DNA of 64,000 nt, from NCBI GenBank assembly GCA_017307505.1, contig JAFKEE010000043.1:1-64000 (forward strand). The letters run 5' to 3'. The first letter of the stretch is position 1, and every line of letters begins with the position of its first letter. The stretch comes from Acidobacteriota bacterium (lineage in GTDB: Bacteria; Acidobacteriota; Terriglobia; Bryobacterales; Bryobacteraceae). Positions 16,771-24,561 of the stretch are shown here, piece after piece. The translations under genes were made by a program, and so were the position numbers. The notes under the pieces are model-generated. The model made no database searches and was not told the origin of the DNA. It was given only the letters and a program-made list of their open reading frames with translations.

Positions 16771-18527
16771 TTGCCCGCTAACATCCTGCGGGCATAGGCC
16801 TTATCCTCTTCCGGAACGCGTGGGTCGGACAGCCAGGCCTGCCATTCTCCGCGTAGTTGGGCCAGGTCTTCCCTGGCCTGACGGGCTGCGGCCTCTTCCA
16901 TGACCCGTGCCTGGCGCACTTCCTGGCGGAACCGGCGGAAGCTGTCGCCGGCGAAGCACTTCGGAACATAGACAAGAAGGTAGGCCAAGGGATTGGCCAT
17001 CTTCCCCGCCCGGGCCAGGCGTCCCTTCTCATGGATGAAGTGAACGATCTCTTCCGTGGTCGCATCCGGAGCATGGCGCCGGGCGCCAGCGGCGAGCATC
17101 CGTGCTGCCTCACCATCGGCCGAGGCGTACTGGCTGAGTGCCTGCTGCACCGGAGACGTCTCGCCTTCATCACTACCTGGAGCTTTAACCCATGCCAATT
17201 CAGCGGGTTCACTGGACCCTACGGAGGATGTTATTCCTACCGTAGGCTTAACACCCACGGTAGGAGATTGATGTGTTCGTAATCCGGGTGTCTCGCCCAC
17301 AGGCCAGACGAACTCGACGGCCCTGCCCTTCTTGATGACAAAGAGCATGTTCTCCGCCTGCTGCCGTTCCAGGATCTCGTCGTAATTGAAGATGCGGTAA
17401 GTGCGCCCGATGCGAGCCGAACTGTCTTCGTTGGCCAGCACCTCGAGCACCCGCTTGGCCACCAGTTTCGGGATCAACTGCCGGACGCTCTTCTCATCCA
17501 ACCGTACGAGTTTGGCCAGGCGGTCATACCCCATCGAGAACACCTTGGACCGCGGACCGTCCCGGCGCACCCCGTCGGCTTCACGGGCGTGCCAGACGGA
17601 TTGGTAGAAGCGCTCCTCGCCCAGGGTCATGCAGTGCTGGGCGATCTGAACCCTCAAGACCTTGCGGCTTTCGTAGGTGCCGCCGTGAGCATCCACCCAT
17701 TGCGTAACACCCACGGTGGCGGAATGACCCGCCGTGGCGGTTTTTCGCCCGGCAGAACCGGCGGCAGCCGCCGGCGATTTCCACGTAACTACACCACCTA
17801 CGGTAGGCAAATCCCCTTCGGTGGGTAGATCGCCGGTGTCGGCCGGCTCTTCCACGGAGGAGGAAACACCCACGGCAGGTGAATTATTACCTAATTTAGA
17901 ATCAAGCGGTTGAGAACCATTGATATCTTGATGCTCTGATTCACCCACCGTAGGCGTATCGCCTGATTTGTTTCGTTCAGTTAAAACTCCCACGGTGGCA
18001 GTTTGACCCGCGGGGGGCGATACGCCCTCAATGGGGCGCGTCAGAGAGGCCCGTTTCGGTGCCGGAGTATCGCCCACGGTAGGCTGTTGCCCTTCGGTGG
18101 GCGCTATGGGAACGGCCGGAGAATGCACTACGGCAGGAGTTTCGTCGACCGTGGGCGTTACGATTTCCACGGAACTACCCCAGGTAGAACCCATTTGAGG
18201 AGGGGCGGCCTCTCCTTCACCCACTGCAGGCGATACGCCGACCGTGAGCGGAATAGCCTCCGTGGCAGAAACGACCTCCGTGGGCGTTTCCTCAAACTGC
18301 GGAGAAGCCGGCATAGCCAATGCTTTTGCCGGAGGTGGTGTAGGGGCGGGGAAGCGTTCGATCCGGCTCTCGTCCAGGGCCAGACGGCGGGCGGCGCGGT
18401 CCTTGGCGGCGTCGGCCGGTGTGGCCAGCACCTCGGTCAGCCCGCGGAGGGCGGGCCCGGCCGCCAGTTCCTTCCAGTTCAGTGGTTCCGGTTGCCGCTT
18501 AGGCTTTTTCTTGGGTGCTTGTGCCAT
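16767..18527 (-). CDS. ParA-partner winged-helix protein with embedded palindrome array (module 1)
   Basis: A 586-residue protein. It has a basic N-terminus (MAQAPKKKPKRQ) and a long low-complexity region (~80-280) of hexapeptide-like units with core PTVG. A winged-helix domain follows at ~300-390 (SLGEERFYQSVW-like, then DEKSVRQLIPKLVAKRVLEVL and RTYRIF). Further PTVG units lie at ~420-440, and the C-terminus is helical (~480-586). The winged-helix domain aligns by eye with the protein at 23709-24476. The start overlaps the ParA gene by 29 bp. PTVG units are encoded by the palindrome-like CCTACSGTAGG, so the gene may carry its own binding sites. A ParB-like adaptor or replication role is inferred; I know no named family for it. 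Confidence 0.7.
   Translation of the reverse strand: MAQAPKKKPKRQPEPLNWKELAAGPALRGLTEVLATPADAAKDRAARRLALDESRIERFPAPTPPPAKALAMPASPQFEETPTEVVSATEAIPLTVGVSPAVGEGEAAPPQMGSTWGSSVEIVTPTVDETPAVVHSPAVPIAPTEGQQPTVGDTPAPKRASLTRPIEGVSPPAGQTATVGVLTERNKSGDTPTVGESEHQDINGSQPLDSKLGNNSPAVGVSSSVEEPADTGDLPTEGDLPTVGGVVTWKSPAAAAGSAGRKTATAGHSATVGVTQWVDAHGGTYESRKVLRVQIAQHCMTLGEERFYQSVWHAREADGVRRDGPRSKVFSMGYDRLAKLVRLDEKSVRQLIPKLVAKRVLEVLANEDSSARIGRTYRIFNYDEILERQQAENMLFVIKKGRAVEFVWPVGETPGLRTHQSPTVGVKPTVGITSSVGSSEPAELAWVKAPGSDEGETSPVQQALSQYASADGEAARMLAAGARRHAPDATTEEIVHFIHEKGRLARAGKMANPLAYLLVYVPKCFAGDSFRRFRQEVRQARVMEEAAARQAREDLAQLRGEWQAWLSDPRVPEEDKAYARRMLAGN
17779..17795 (+). repeat. RepA-type iteron inside the module 1 gene
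   Basis: TTCCACGTAACTACACC matches the iteron consensus TTCCACGGAACTACACC of the 22.0-22.5 kb array at 16 of 17 positions, although it lies over 4 kb away within a coding region. Confidence 0.65.
18165..18181 (+). repeat. RepA-type iteron inside the module 1 gene
   Basis: TTCCACGGAACTACCCC matches the iteron consensus at 16 of 17 positions. It is the second copy in the ParA-partner gene, 386 bp from the first. Confidence 0.6.
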
Positions 18528-19305
18528 TCGTCACACCAGTCGAGAGGCCATTCAAAAGCATATTGGCGGCGATCTCGTAGTCTTCCAGCGCCTTGGATTT
18601 AGGATCGTAGTCCTGGACAAACTGACGGGCACGAGCCGCCTTGACGACGGCGGTATCGGTGCGGATGTTGGGCAGCAGCGGGACACGCAGCTCGGCTGAC
18701 ATCTCCTGGAGGGCGGTTAGGACGGTCTGGGTCATCTGCAGGCGGTTGTTGACCATGACGGGGAGCAGCCCGATGGAGGCGATCCCTACCTGGCGCTTGA
18801 ACAACCGATTGAGTTCATTCGCCGAACTGATGCTGGCGCTGGCACCCTGGACGCTCAGCGTTTCCATGGCGACGGGAATCAGCACATGTTTCGTATAGAG
18901 CATGGCGCAGGTCTGAAACAGAGTCAGCGACGGCGCCACGTCGATGACGACGGCGTCGTAGGCGCGATCCACGCCGCTGTCGCCAAACACCTGCTCGAAA
19001 TAGAGTTCCCGCAGCGTCTGGCCGCTGATAATATCCTCGGCGGCCTGGGTCTTGCGGTCGCTGCAGAGGACGTCGAGGTTCTCGTGGGCCTTGACGACGC
19101 ACTCGGAGAACAAGACCTGTCGAATCAGATAGTCGTGGAGGGTGAACTCGGGCCTGAGGCCCAGGATGGTCGATACCGAGCCCTGGGAATCTGTATCGAT
19201 GAGTAGCGTCTTCAGATTGCGATCGGCAAAGCACCGGGCCAGGGTGACGGCGCTGGTCGTTTTGGCGACACCACCGCGCTGGTTGCTGACAACAAGTCGA
19301 ATCAT
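18499..19305 (-). CDS. parA: ParA-type ATPase (module 1)
   Basis: A 268-residue P-loop ATPase of the ParA/MinD/Soj type. The deviant Walker A is NQRGGVAKTT (residues 8-17); the signature Lys that normally precedes GG is Arg10, while the P-loop Lys15 is kept. Walker A' is LLIDTDSQGS and Walker B is AVVIDVAPSL. It probably binds DNA non-specifically and segregates a replicon with a centromere-binding partner. It starts by a 4-bp overlap with the small HTH gene and overlaps the winged-helix gene by 29 bp, so all three are coupled. There is no N-terminal HTH, as in short type Ib ParAs. Confidence 0.88.
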   Translation of the reverse strand: MIRLVVSNQRGGVAKTTSAVTLARCFADRNLKTLLIDTDSQGSVSTILGLRPEFTLHDYLIRQVLFSECVVKAHENLDVLCSDRKTQAAEDIISGQTLRELYFEQVFGDSGVDRAYDAVVIDVAPSLTLFQTCAMLYTKHVLIPVAMETLSVQGASASISSANELNRLFKRQVGIASIGLLPVMVNNRLQMTQTVLTALQEMSAELRVPLLPNIRTDTAVVKAARARQFVQDYDPKSKALEDYEIAANMLLNGLSTGVTNGTSTQEKA

Positions 19306-19541
19306 AGCTTACGTTTGGGCCTCCTGGGCGTCGGGCGCGGCACTTGAGAGAGTTCCTGCAAAGCGAGGTCGATGTCAGAAGGGGTCCACCAGCGGCGTTC
19401 CGTCCCGCCGCGCTGAACGGGCGCGGTGAGGGTGCCGTCTTTCAGCTTGCGGAAGAAGGTGGCCCGGCTGAGGCCAAGTTGTTTCCAGGCAAGCTCATCC
19501 GGCAGTGCATTGGGTGGACGAGGGACCTTCTGATACGCCAT
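19302..19541 (-). CDS. Small HTH (MerR/excisionase-like) regulator, module 1
   Basis: A 79-residue basic protein. The core WKQLGLSRATFFRKLKDGTLTAPV-RRWWTPSDI fits the HTH_17/MerR-like winged-helix fold of excisionases and plasmid regulators. It overlaps the parA start by 4 bp, as in the second module, so it is probably the autoregulator of the operon. Confidence 0.75.
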   Translation of the reverse strand: MAYQKVPRPPNALPDELAWKQLGLSRATFFRKLKDGTLTAPVQRGGTERRWWTPSDIDLALQELSQVPRPTPRRPKRKL

Positions 19542-19743
19542 GCGGTGCTTCTAGCTGCCAGCATAGGGTACCCACCGCTCCATTTCAAGAAAAAAAGTCT
19601 CAAAGTGCGTTCGTGGGGCTATTGTATCGCGGAGAGAACCCATGATATTCCGTCGCAACGGACCTGGATGGCAATTCGCGTATCCGGATGGCGTGGGAGC
19701 AGGGGAGAAGCGGGAGAGGGCAGGGAGGGGATTCTGGCCCGGA

Positions 19744-19776
19744 CGTGTGCCCAGAGGATCTTCTCAGGGGCACACG
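19744..19776. other. Inverted repeat between PilZ and module 1
   Basis: Arms CGTGTGCCC and GGGCACACG (9 bp) enclose a 15-bp loop that can partly pair itself. It lies downstream of the PilZ-like gene and upstream of the module 1 operon on the same strand. It could be a terminator without a clear U-tract or an operator. The surrounding gap 19542-19810 shows no other gene. Confidence 0.4.
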
Positions 19777-19810
19777 CCAGGGCGATCAACGCCGGAATGT
19801 CCTGGGCGCT

Positions 19811-20179
19811 CTAGGCGCGGGCCGCCAAGCCCGCGGTTTTGAACTGATACTTGAGGATCTCGATGGCCGTCAGACCATCCTTGACCCTCACCACACGCCC
19901 AAAGACGTTCATTTTCAACGAACAACGCTGGTTCAGCAAAATCGGCCAGGCGATGCTGGCCTCCACCCGTTGACCCGGCTTAAACGATTGATCGGTCTTG
20001 AGTAGCAACCCCCGGCTGCTCATGTTGACCGTGGTGCCACGTCCACTTTCCCATTGCAGTGACTGCTTCGTGTAGTGGCGTGTGATGACAGGGCACTCCA
20101 GCGGGTAACGGTTCGAGATTCTGCGATCTGATGTTCCACTGAGCACACCTGTACTGACGTAGTCCGCAGTACTTCCCAT
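19811..20179 (-). CDS. PilZ-domain protein (c-di-GMP binding type)
   Basis: A 122-residue protein. The start at 20179 is preceded by GGAGG at a 9-nt spacing; the frame continues to 20263 without a better site. It has RRISNRYPLECPV near the N-terminus and VNMSSRGLLLKTD, which correspond to the RxxxR and (D/N)xSxxG parts of the PilZ c-di-GMP site; the Arg pair reads RR-x3-R. The rest fits a six-stranded barrel. It is unusual beside replication genes, and could sense c-di-GMP to link matrix production with the replicon. That link is inferred. Confidence 0.75.
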   Translation of the reverse strand: MGSTADYVSTGVLSGTSDRRISNRYPLECPVITRHYTKQSLQWESGRGTTVNMSSRGLLLKTDQSFKPGQRVEASIAWPILLNQRCSLKMNVFGRVVRVKDGLTAIEILKYQFKTAGLAARA

Positions 20180-20454
20180 TTTTCGAACTCCTCCATTCAA
20201 ACAAGCGACAAAATTGACCGTTGTCGATAACTTCTCAAACTTATTTTCTGTACATACGTACAATCCACGATTTCGGATCCAATTTCAAGACAGAACCCGC
20301 CTCCGGGAGCAGGTTCCACCTTGTCGCCTCCGGATCTTTTGGGATTCCAGAGCGATGATCCCTATAGTGATTCGACGCAGCCGAGCGTTTCAAGAAAGCA
20401 ACCTTTTGAGTCAATTTTGACGGTTGCCGGCTCCAGAATCGAAACCAGGAGGTT

Positions 20455-21939
20455 TCAGAAGATGCTGCGCTGCGGATTCTGTTTCTGCCACTGCTCGAAG
20501 CCTGGCAGGCTGAGCCCCTCGCGGACCTCGGCGCGGAGCATGGATTCCGCCAGATTGCGGCGGCCGATGCTGGAAAGGCGGCCAAACAGATCGGGTTGCT
20601 CACGCCGGATCTGCTTCAATTTCGCGCCCAACGCCTCTTCCAGCCGCTCGCCGGGGTAGAGTTCTTCCTGTTTGGCGGTCACCTGCTGGTCGCAGTAGCA
20701 GTCATATTCCAGCCGGGCCGTGTAGGAGTCGGCCTCAGGAATTCCTTTGGCGGACGCGCCGGCCGAGGAGTCAAAGTGCTGAGGCAGGCCGATGTTATTC
20801 TCGATGGCCCAGATGTAGAGTCCAGCCGGGTTGTGCCACTTGCCCTTCTGGTCGCTCCGGATGAGGTGGTCTACATACTCCAACTGTTTGAAAACAGGTT
20901 GTGTGTCCGGAATATCCAAGGCCAGTTGCCGGGCTTTGCGTTCGGTCACGCCGCGGGCCACCAGTTCCGGGACCCACTTGGGCAGACTGGCCTCCAGGGC
21001 GGCACGCGCCTCCGGGTTCACGACCGCATGGAAGTTGGGCAGGGAGAGCAGGCGATTGCCAGGCGAGAGCACGAGTTTGAAGTCGCTGCCGCGGGTGGTC
21101 CGGATCAGGTCCCAACTGGACAGGTAGCCGATGTGAACCAGTTCCTCCATGGACGGCTGGAGCACGGCGCGGGCTTTCGACAGGTGCGGATAGGCTCGAA
21201 TGTGGAGCAACTGGCACAGATCCTGGTACTTCTTCTCCACAGGCATGCCCTTGCTGGCGTAGAACCAGATGCTGAGGTGCCCGAACAGGGCTTTGGCGAT
21301 GTCGCGATGCAGCCGCAGGTAGGCGTTGAAGTCGAGAGGTAAGAGGTAGCCCTGGTTGAAATTCGTCAACTGCCAGTGGGAGAGGAAGACCTCGTAGTAA
21401 TCGGAGCGGCGTCCGTCGTTGAGTTCTTCACCGAACAGGACGACACGGTCGAAGACGTGGAAGGTATCGCTGGCGTACTGGCGCCGGTCGGCCAGGAAGA
21501 TCGAGGATTCGGACAGGATGGTGGTGGCCACCATCCGTTTGCACCAGTCGTTGATTTCGTCGTAGTGGAAGCCGCCTTTGCAGAGGCGGAGCAGTTTGAT
21601 GAGGTCGGCGCCGGCGAAGCGGACGGGATTGGCCAGTTGGCCCTGATCGTCGCGCTGGTCGAGCGCGATTTTCATAAAGGCCATGTACTTGTCGCGGTCC
21701 GCCGTAGTGGGGAGACCGAGGCTGGGAATGCCTTCAATGACGGCCTTGGCGTGGATACGCTGTCCGTCGGGCCGTCGAATCACCTGGACAACGGAGCGAG
21801 AGATTTCCTTGTTGGCCGTGGAAGCAAAGAAGCCCACAGAATGCAGGCTTTTCTCGACGCGGACGAGGTCTGCCGGATTTTCTTCGATGACAACAACACC
21901 ATCCAAGGTGCCCTGCTGTCCTGTTTTGTCCTTCGCCAT
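20455..21939 (-). CDS. repA: RepA-type plasmid replication initiator
   Basis: A 494-residue protein resembling the plasmid replication initiator protein A family (RPA). The segment GLPTTADRDKYMAFMKIA and the following winged-helix-like region are typical of that family, as are the downstream FHVFDRVVLFGEELNDGRRSD and HLSIWFYASKGMPVEKKY stretches. A C-terminal extension of ~150 residues is charged. The start (ATG at 21939) lies directly downstream of the iteron array on the same strand, the usual rep arrangement. It should bind the iterons, open the origin and recruit host DnaB. Family assignment is from memory of the motif. Confidence 0.8.
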   Translation of the reverse strand: MAKDKTGQQGTLDGVVVIEENPADLVRVEKSLHSVGFFASTANKEISRSVVQVIRRPDGQRIHAKAVIEGIPSLGLPTTADRDKYMAFMKIALDQRDDQGQLANPVRFAGADLIKLLRLCKGGFHYDEINDWCKRMVATTILSESSIFLADRRQYASDTFHVFDRVVLFGEELNDGRRSDYYEVFLSHWQLTNFNQGYLLPLDFNAYLRLHRDIAKALFGHLSIWFYASKGMPVEKKYQDLCQLLHIRAYPHLSKARAVLQPSMEELVHIGYLSSWDLIRTTRGSDFKLVLSPGNRLLSLPNFHAVVNPEARAALEASLPKWVPELVARGVTERKARQLALDIPDTQPVFKQLEYVDHLIRSDQKGKWHNPAGLYIWAIENNIGLPQHFDSSAGASAKGIPEADSYTARLEYDCYCDQQVTAKQEELYPGERLEEALGAKLKQIRREQPDLFGRLSSIGRRNLAESMLRAEVREGLSLPGFEQWQKQNPQRSIF

Positions 21940-22047
21940 GTACGGTCCACCGGAGCCGATGATTGTTGTAGCTTAGCTCAGATCAATTCTCTGAAGGCTT
22001 TGACATTGTGTACCAGGTTGGTTTTAAACGCTTTAGGACGAACTTGT

Positions 22048-22532
22048 TTCCACGAACCTACACCAAAGCTTCCACAGGCCTTCACCTGTTCTTCCACACA
22101 GCTACACTGCGATTTCCACGAACCCACACGATAGTTCCTCTCAACTACACTGGTTTTCCACGAAACTGCACCGTCTGGAAGGGCTTGGACGGCATTCTGG
22201 ATCGCAGTGTACGAATATTGAGGCCTCAAGATCCTCTCTAGCCGGGGATAAGCCTTATGTGGGGGTAAGGCAAGCTTCTGAGTTTGCCACGCAACTACAC
22301 CACAGGGGACAAATCCTTCCACGGAACTACACCGAAGAGCAGGAACAGACGGCGCCCGGCTTGTGATTTCTTCCACAGAACTACACCGCATTTTGAAGGG
22401 GTTTCTTCGCAAGCCCATCGATGACAACCCCTTGGCGGGATTTTGGCTGGGCTGGAGACCACAGAGGCCCACCCTCCCGGATGAGGTAGTCCCATTTTCA
22501 AAGGTATAGGCAGATTTCCACGGATCTACACC
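22048..22532 (+). repeat. Iteron array, probable replication origin
   Basis: Ten copies of a 17-bp repeat (consensus TTCCACGGAACTACACC) start at 22048, 22070, 22092, 22114, 22135, 22156, 22285, 22317, 22371 and 22516. The first six are 22, 22, 22, 21 and 21 bp apart, about two helical turns, all in the same orientation. They lie just upstream of repA. An apparent ORF across this stretch on the minus strand (21978-22670) is a by-product of the repeats. No clear DnaA box was found. Confidence 0.85.
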
Positions 22533-22535
22533 AGA

Positions 22536-22545
22536 CCCCATGGGG
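22536..22545. repeat. CCCCATGGGG palindrome near the origin
   Basis: A 10-bp perfect palindrome directly after the last iteron. The same core recurs inside the module 2 winged-helix gene (23981-23990, and a shorter form at 23905-23915) and at 24862-24871 (ACCCATGGGT). Confidence 0.55.
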
Positions 22546-22748
22546 GTTGGCTCTTTACCTCTGGGTTCTATGTCAAACCAGAGTGGCCCGGGTGACTTGG
22601 TCTTGCGCATTACGATTGATTGACTAAGGTTACTATCGTATGGGAAGCTGAGCATTGCCGCAGGGGACATTGTCGATTTTGTCCAGGGTTTGCCTAACTA
22701 CTACAATATTAGTGACGAAATTCGGCCGGATGGTGGAAATGGGGCGTT

Positions 22749-22940
22749 ATGGTGAAGAAGCGGCGGGATAGCACGCTGACGACCACCCAGGTAGCTCGGA
22801 TCCTTGGTGTGACTCCGAAGACGCTGTACCGCATGTTGAAGGACGGCCGCATTTCCGAACCTGCACGGAACCCGGATAACAACTACCGCCTGTGGTCGCC
22901 TTACGAGATTCAGAGAATCCAGGAGGAGCTTTCCCGATGA
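22749..22940 (+). CDS. Small HTH (MerR/excisionase-like) regulator, module 2
   Basis: A 63-residue basic protein, TTTQVARILGVTPKTLYRMLKDGRISEPA-RLWSPYEI, with the HTH_17-like pattern and recognition helix in PKTLYRML. Its stop overlaps the parA start by 4 bp (ATGA at 22937-22940), exactly the layout of module 1. It may repress the operon; the spacing upstream (22680-22748) is AT-rich and probably holds the promoter. Confidence 0.8.
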   Translation: MVKKRRDSTLTTTQVARILGVTPKTLYRMLKDGRISEPARNPDNNYRLWSPYEIQRIQEELSR

Positions 22941-23743
22941 TCCGTCTCACGGTCGGCAACCAGCGCGGCGGTGTGGGCAAGACCACAACCGCGCTTACCC
23001 TGGCCCGTCTTTTCGCCGAACGGGGCTTGCGCACGCTGTTGGTGGATGCGGATCCGCAGGGATCCATCGGCAGCATTCTGCGGGTGAAGCCGGAGCTGTA
23101 CCTGAACGACTTCCTGTGGAACAAGCGGCGGCTGTCGGACTGCGTTGTGCAGCCGCTGGAGAACCTGGATGTGCTGTGCAGCAACCGGGACACGCTGGAA
23201 GCGGAGCAGCGGGCGATTGGAACGATTGGCCGGGAGCGGATCTTCGAGAACATCTTCCAACCGGTGGAGGATCACTATGACGCGGTGATCGTCGATATCG
23301 GCCCCTCGCTGAGCCTGATGCAGATCTGTGCCCTGGTCTATACCACCGACTATGTCGTGCCGATCTCGATGGACGCGCTGAGTGTGACGGGCGCGACGGC
23401 GTTCTTCAACACCGCTTATCAACTGGAAGTGCAGCTCAAGAAGAACTGCCGTTGTGTCGGACTGCTGCCCACGATCGTCGACCACCGCTACCAGAACACG
23501 GAGATGGTGATGAAGATGATTGAGCTGATCAGCCAGAACTACAAGGTAGCGGTGCTGCCCAGCATCCGCACCGATTCCACCGTGGCGAAGGCGATCCGGC
23601 TGAGGCAGTTCATCGCCAATGTCGATCCCAAGGCCAAGTGCCTGGAAGACTACAAGGCGGTGGCCGACCAGTTGCTGGCGCTGTACGGGGTGCGGCAGGA
23701 GACAGGCAATGGCAGCGAAGAACAAGCGTCGCAGGTTGCCTGA
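22937..23743 (+). CDS. parA: ParA-type ATPase (module 2)
   Basis: A 268-residue ATPase, the same length as the module 1 protein and clearly its paralog. The deviant Walker A is NQRGGVGKTTTAL; again Arg10 stands where the signature Lys is expected. Walker A' is LLVDADPQGS and Walker B is AVIVDIGPSL. An AGGAGG-type ribosome site lies inside the HTH gene just upstream. The protein probably segregates the replicon together with the winged-helix partner encoded downstream, which it overlaps by 35 bp. Confidence 0.9.
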   Translation: MIRLTVGNQRGGVGKTTTALTLARLFAERGLRTLLVDADPQGSIGSILRVKPELYLNDFLWNKRRLSDCVVQPLENLDVLCSNRDTLEAEQRAIGTIGRERIFENIFQPVEDHYDAVIVDIGPSLSLMQICALVYTTDYVVPISMDALSVTGATAFFNTAYQLEVQLKKNCRCVGLLPTIVDHRYQNTEMVMKMIELISQNYKVAVLPSIRTDSTVAKAIRLRQFIANVDPKAKCLEDYKAVADQLLALYGVRQETGNGSEEQASQVA

Positions 23744-24476
23744 AGAGGACCTGGAAGCTTCTATCCAGGACATCCTGCAAAGCCCGATCACGAAGGTAAA
23801 CCTCTCGTTCCTGAACACGGACTTTGGAGACGGCCCGGCGCCTGGCGCCGTGGTGAACCAACCGGTAGTTCCGTCTTTGCCTGATGGCATGGGGGCTGAG
23901 ATAAACCCCATGGGTGTTGTAGTAAGCCAATCTGGGTTGGAGCCCGGTGTTGCCGCTGGCGAGAGCGGCGTTGGAACAAACCCCATGGGGGGTAGCCCAG
24001 AACCCGTGCTCCCTGGCTCAACCCATCCTGGATCCCAGGAGCAGAAGAAGGACCACACGCTTTGGAGGGCTGAGCATCTGGGCGCCTTCTTCGAAGGGTC
24101 CCGGGTCCGGCCGATCCACCGGGCCGAGGATGCTCTTTCGGTGGCGGAGCAGCGGGTCTATGAGTTTTTGTGGACCACCGGCACCGACGGAGGCGATGCC
24201 TACCGCCTGGTGCACTGCAGCCTGCAGCGGATTTCCAGCCAGTTGAAGCTGAACATCAAAACCGTCCGTGAACTGCTGCCCAGGATGGCCGAGAAGGGAT
24301 TTATTGCCGTCGAGCGGGAGGCGGACGTGCGTCGTAACATCGCCACTCTCTACCGGGTATGGAGCGGAGCGGCGATCCTGGCGGCGCAACAGGGGTTTGA
24401 CCGGCGCTGGGTGGTGAAGACCGGGCGGGGCGTGTTCTACGTGCGCAAGACGACCGTTTCCGTGACGGGCGGCTGA
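23709..24476 (+). CDS. ParA-partner winged-helix protein (module 2)
   Basis: A 255-residue protein starting inside the parA end (ATG at 23709, GGAG about 9 nt before). A basic N-terminus (MAAKNKRRRLPEEDL) leads to a flexible region (~40-118) with two NPMG units. A winged-helix domain follows at ~143-230 (SVAEQRVYEFLW, NIKTVRELLPRMAEKGFIAVER, ATLYRVW). It aligns with the module 1 domain: K-S/T-VR-Q/E-L-I/L-P-K/R-L/M, then T-x-YR. The NPMG units are encoded by CCCCATGGG(G)-type palindromes, the parallel of PTVG in module 1. A centromere-binding adaptor role is inferred. Confidence 0.7.
   Translation: MAAKNKRRRLPEEDLEASIQDILQSPITKVNLSFLNTDFGDGPAPGAVVNQPVVPSLPDGMGAEINPMGVVVSQSGLEPGVAAGESGVGTNPMGGSPEPVLPGSTHPGSQEQKKDHTLWRAEHLGAFFEGSRVRPIHRAEDALSVAEQRVYEFLWTTGTDGGDAYRLVHCSLQRISSQLKLNIKTVRELLPRMAEKGFIAVEREADVRRNIATLYRVWSGAAILAAQQGFDRRWVVKTGRGVFYVRKTTVSVTGG
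23905..23990. repeat. CCATGG-centred palindromes inside the module 2 gene
   Basis: Two copies, ACCCCATGGGT at 23905-23915 and CCCCATGGGG at 23981-23990, each encoding NPMG in frame, 75 bp apart (24 codons plus 3). A weaker relative (GCATGGGGGC) lies at 23888. Confidence 0.5.
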
Positions 24477-24561
24477 GGCAAGCCAGGGTCTTAAAAGGGC
24501 AGGGAAGCAGGACCTGTCGGATGCCGGAGTTGTCTTGTAGAGTTTGGTCAGGGACCGCGCC
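24477..24561. other. Gap between module 2 and a small gene
   Basis: Short gap with no gene or clear terminator seen. Confidence 0.4.

Larger units (their letters stand above)
17218..18284. repeat. Array of ~18 short palindromes, 18-bp period, inside a gene
   Basis: Units resemble CCTACSGTAGG, a palindrome around a central S. Clear copies start at 17236, 17254, 17710, 17728, 17797, 17815, 17869, 17944, 17989, 18073, 18091, 18127, 18145, 18220, 18238, 18256 and 18274, with a weaker one at 17218. Neighbours are 18 bp apart (17236/17254, 17710/17728, 17797/17815, 18073/18091, 18127/18145, 18220 to 18274). Perfect palindromes occur at 17236 and 17797. The 18-bp step also keeps a six-residue protein repeat in frame, so protein-level selection is an alternative. 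Confidence 0.75.

Noticed and set aside
22048-22532. CRISPR array
   Set aside because: Repeats of 17 bp at 21-22 bp spacing leave only 4-5 bp between units, too short for spacers; no cas genes.
21978-22670. 230-codon minus-strand frame across the iterons
   Set aside because: Its peptide simply repeats SVEE/SWK units from the iterons; no domain and it would cover the origin.
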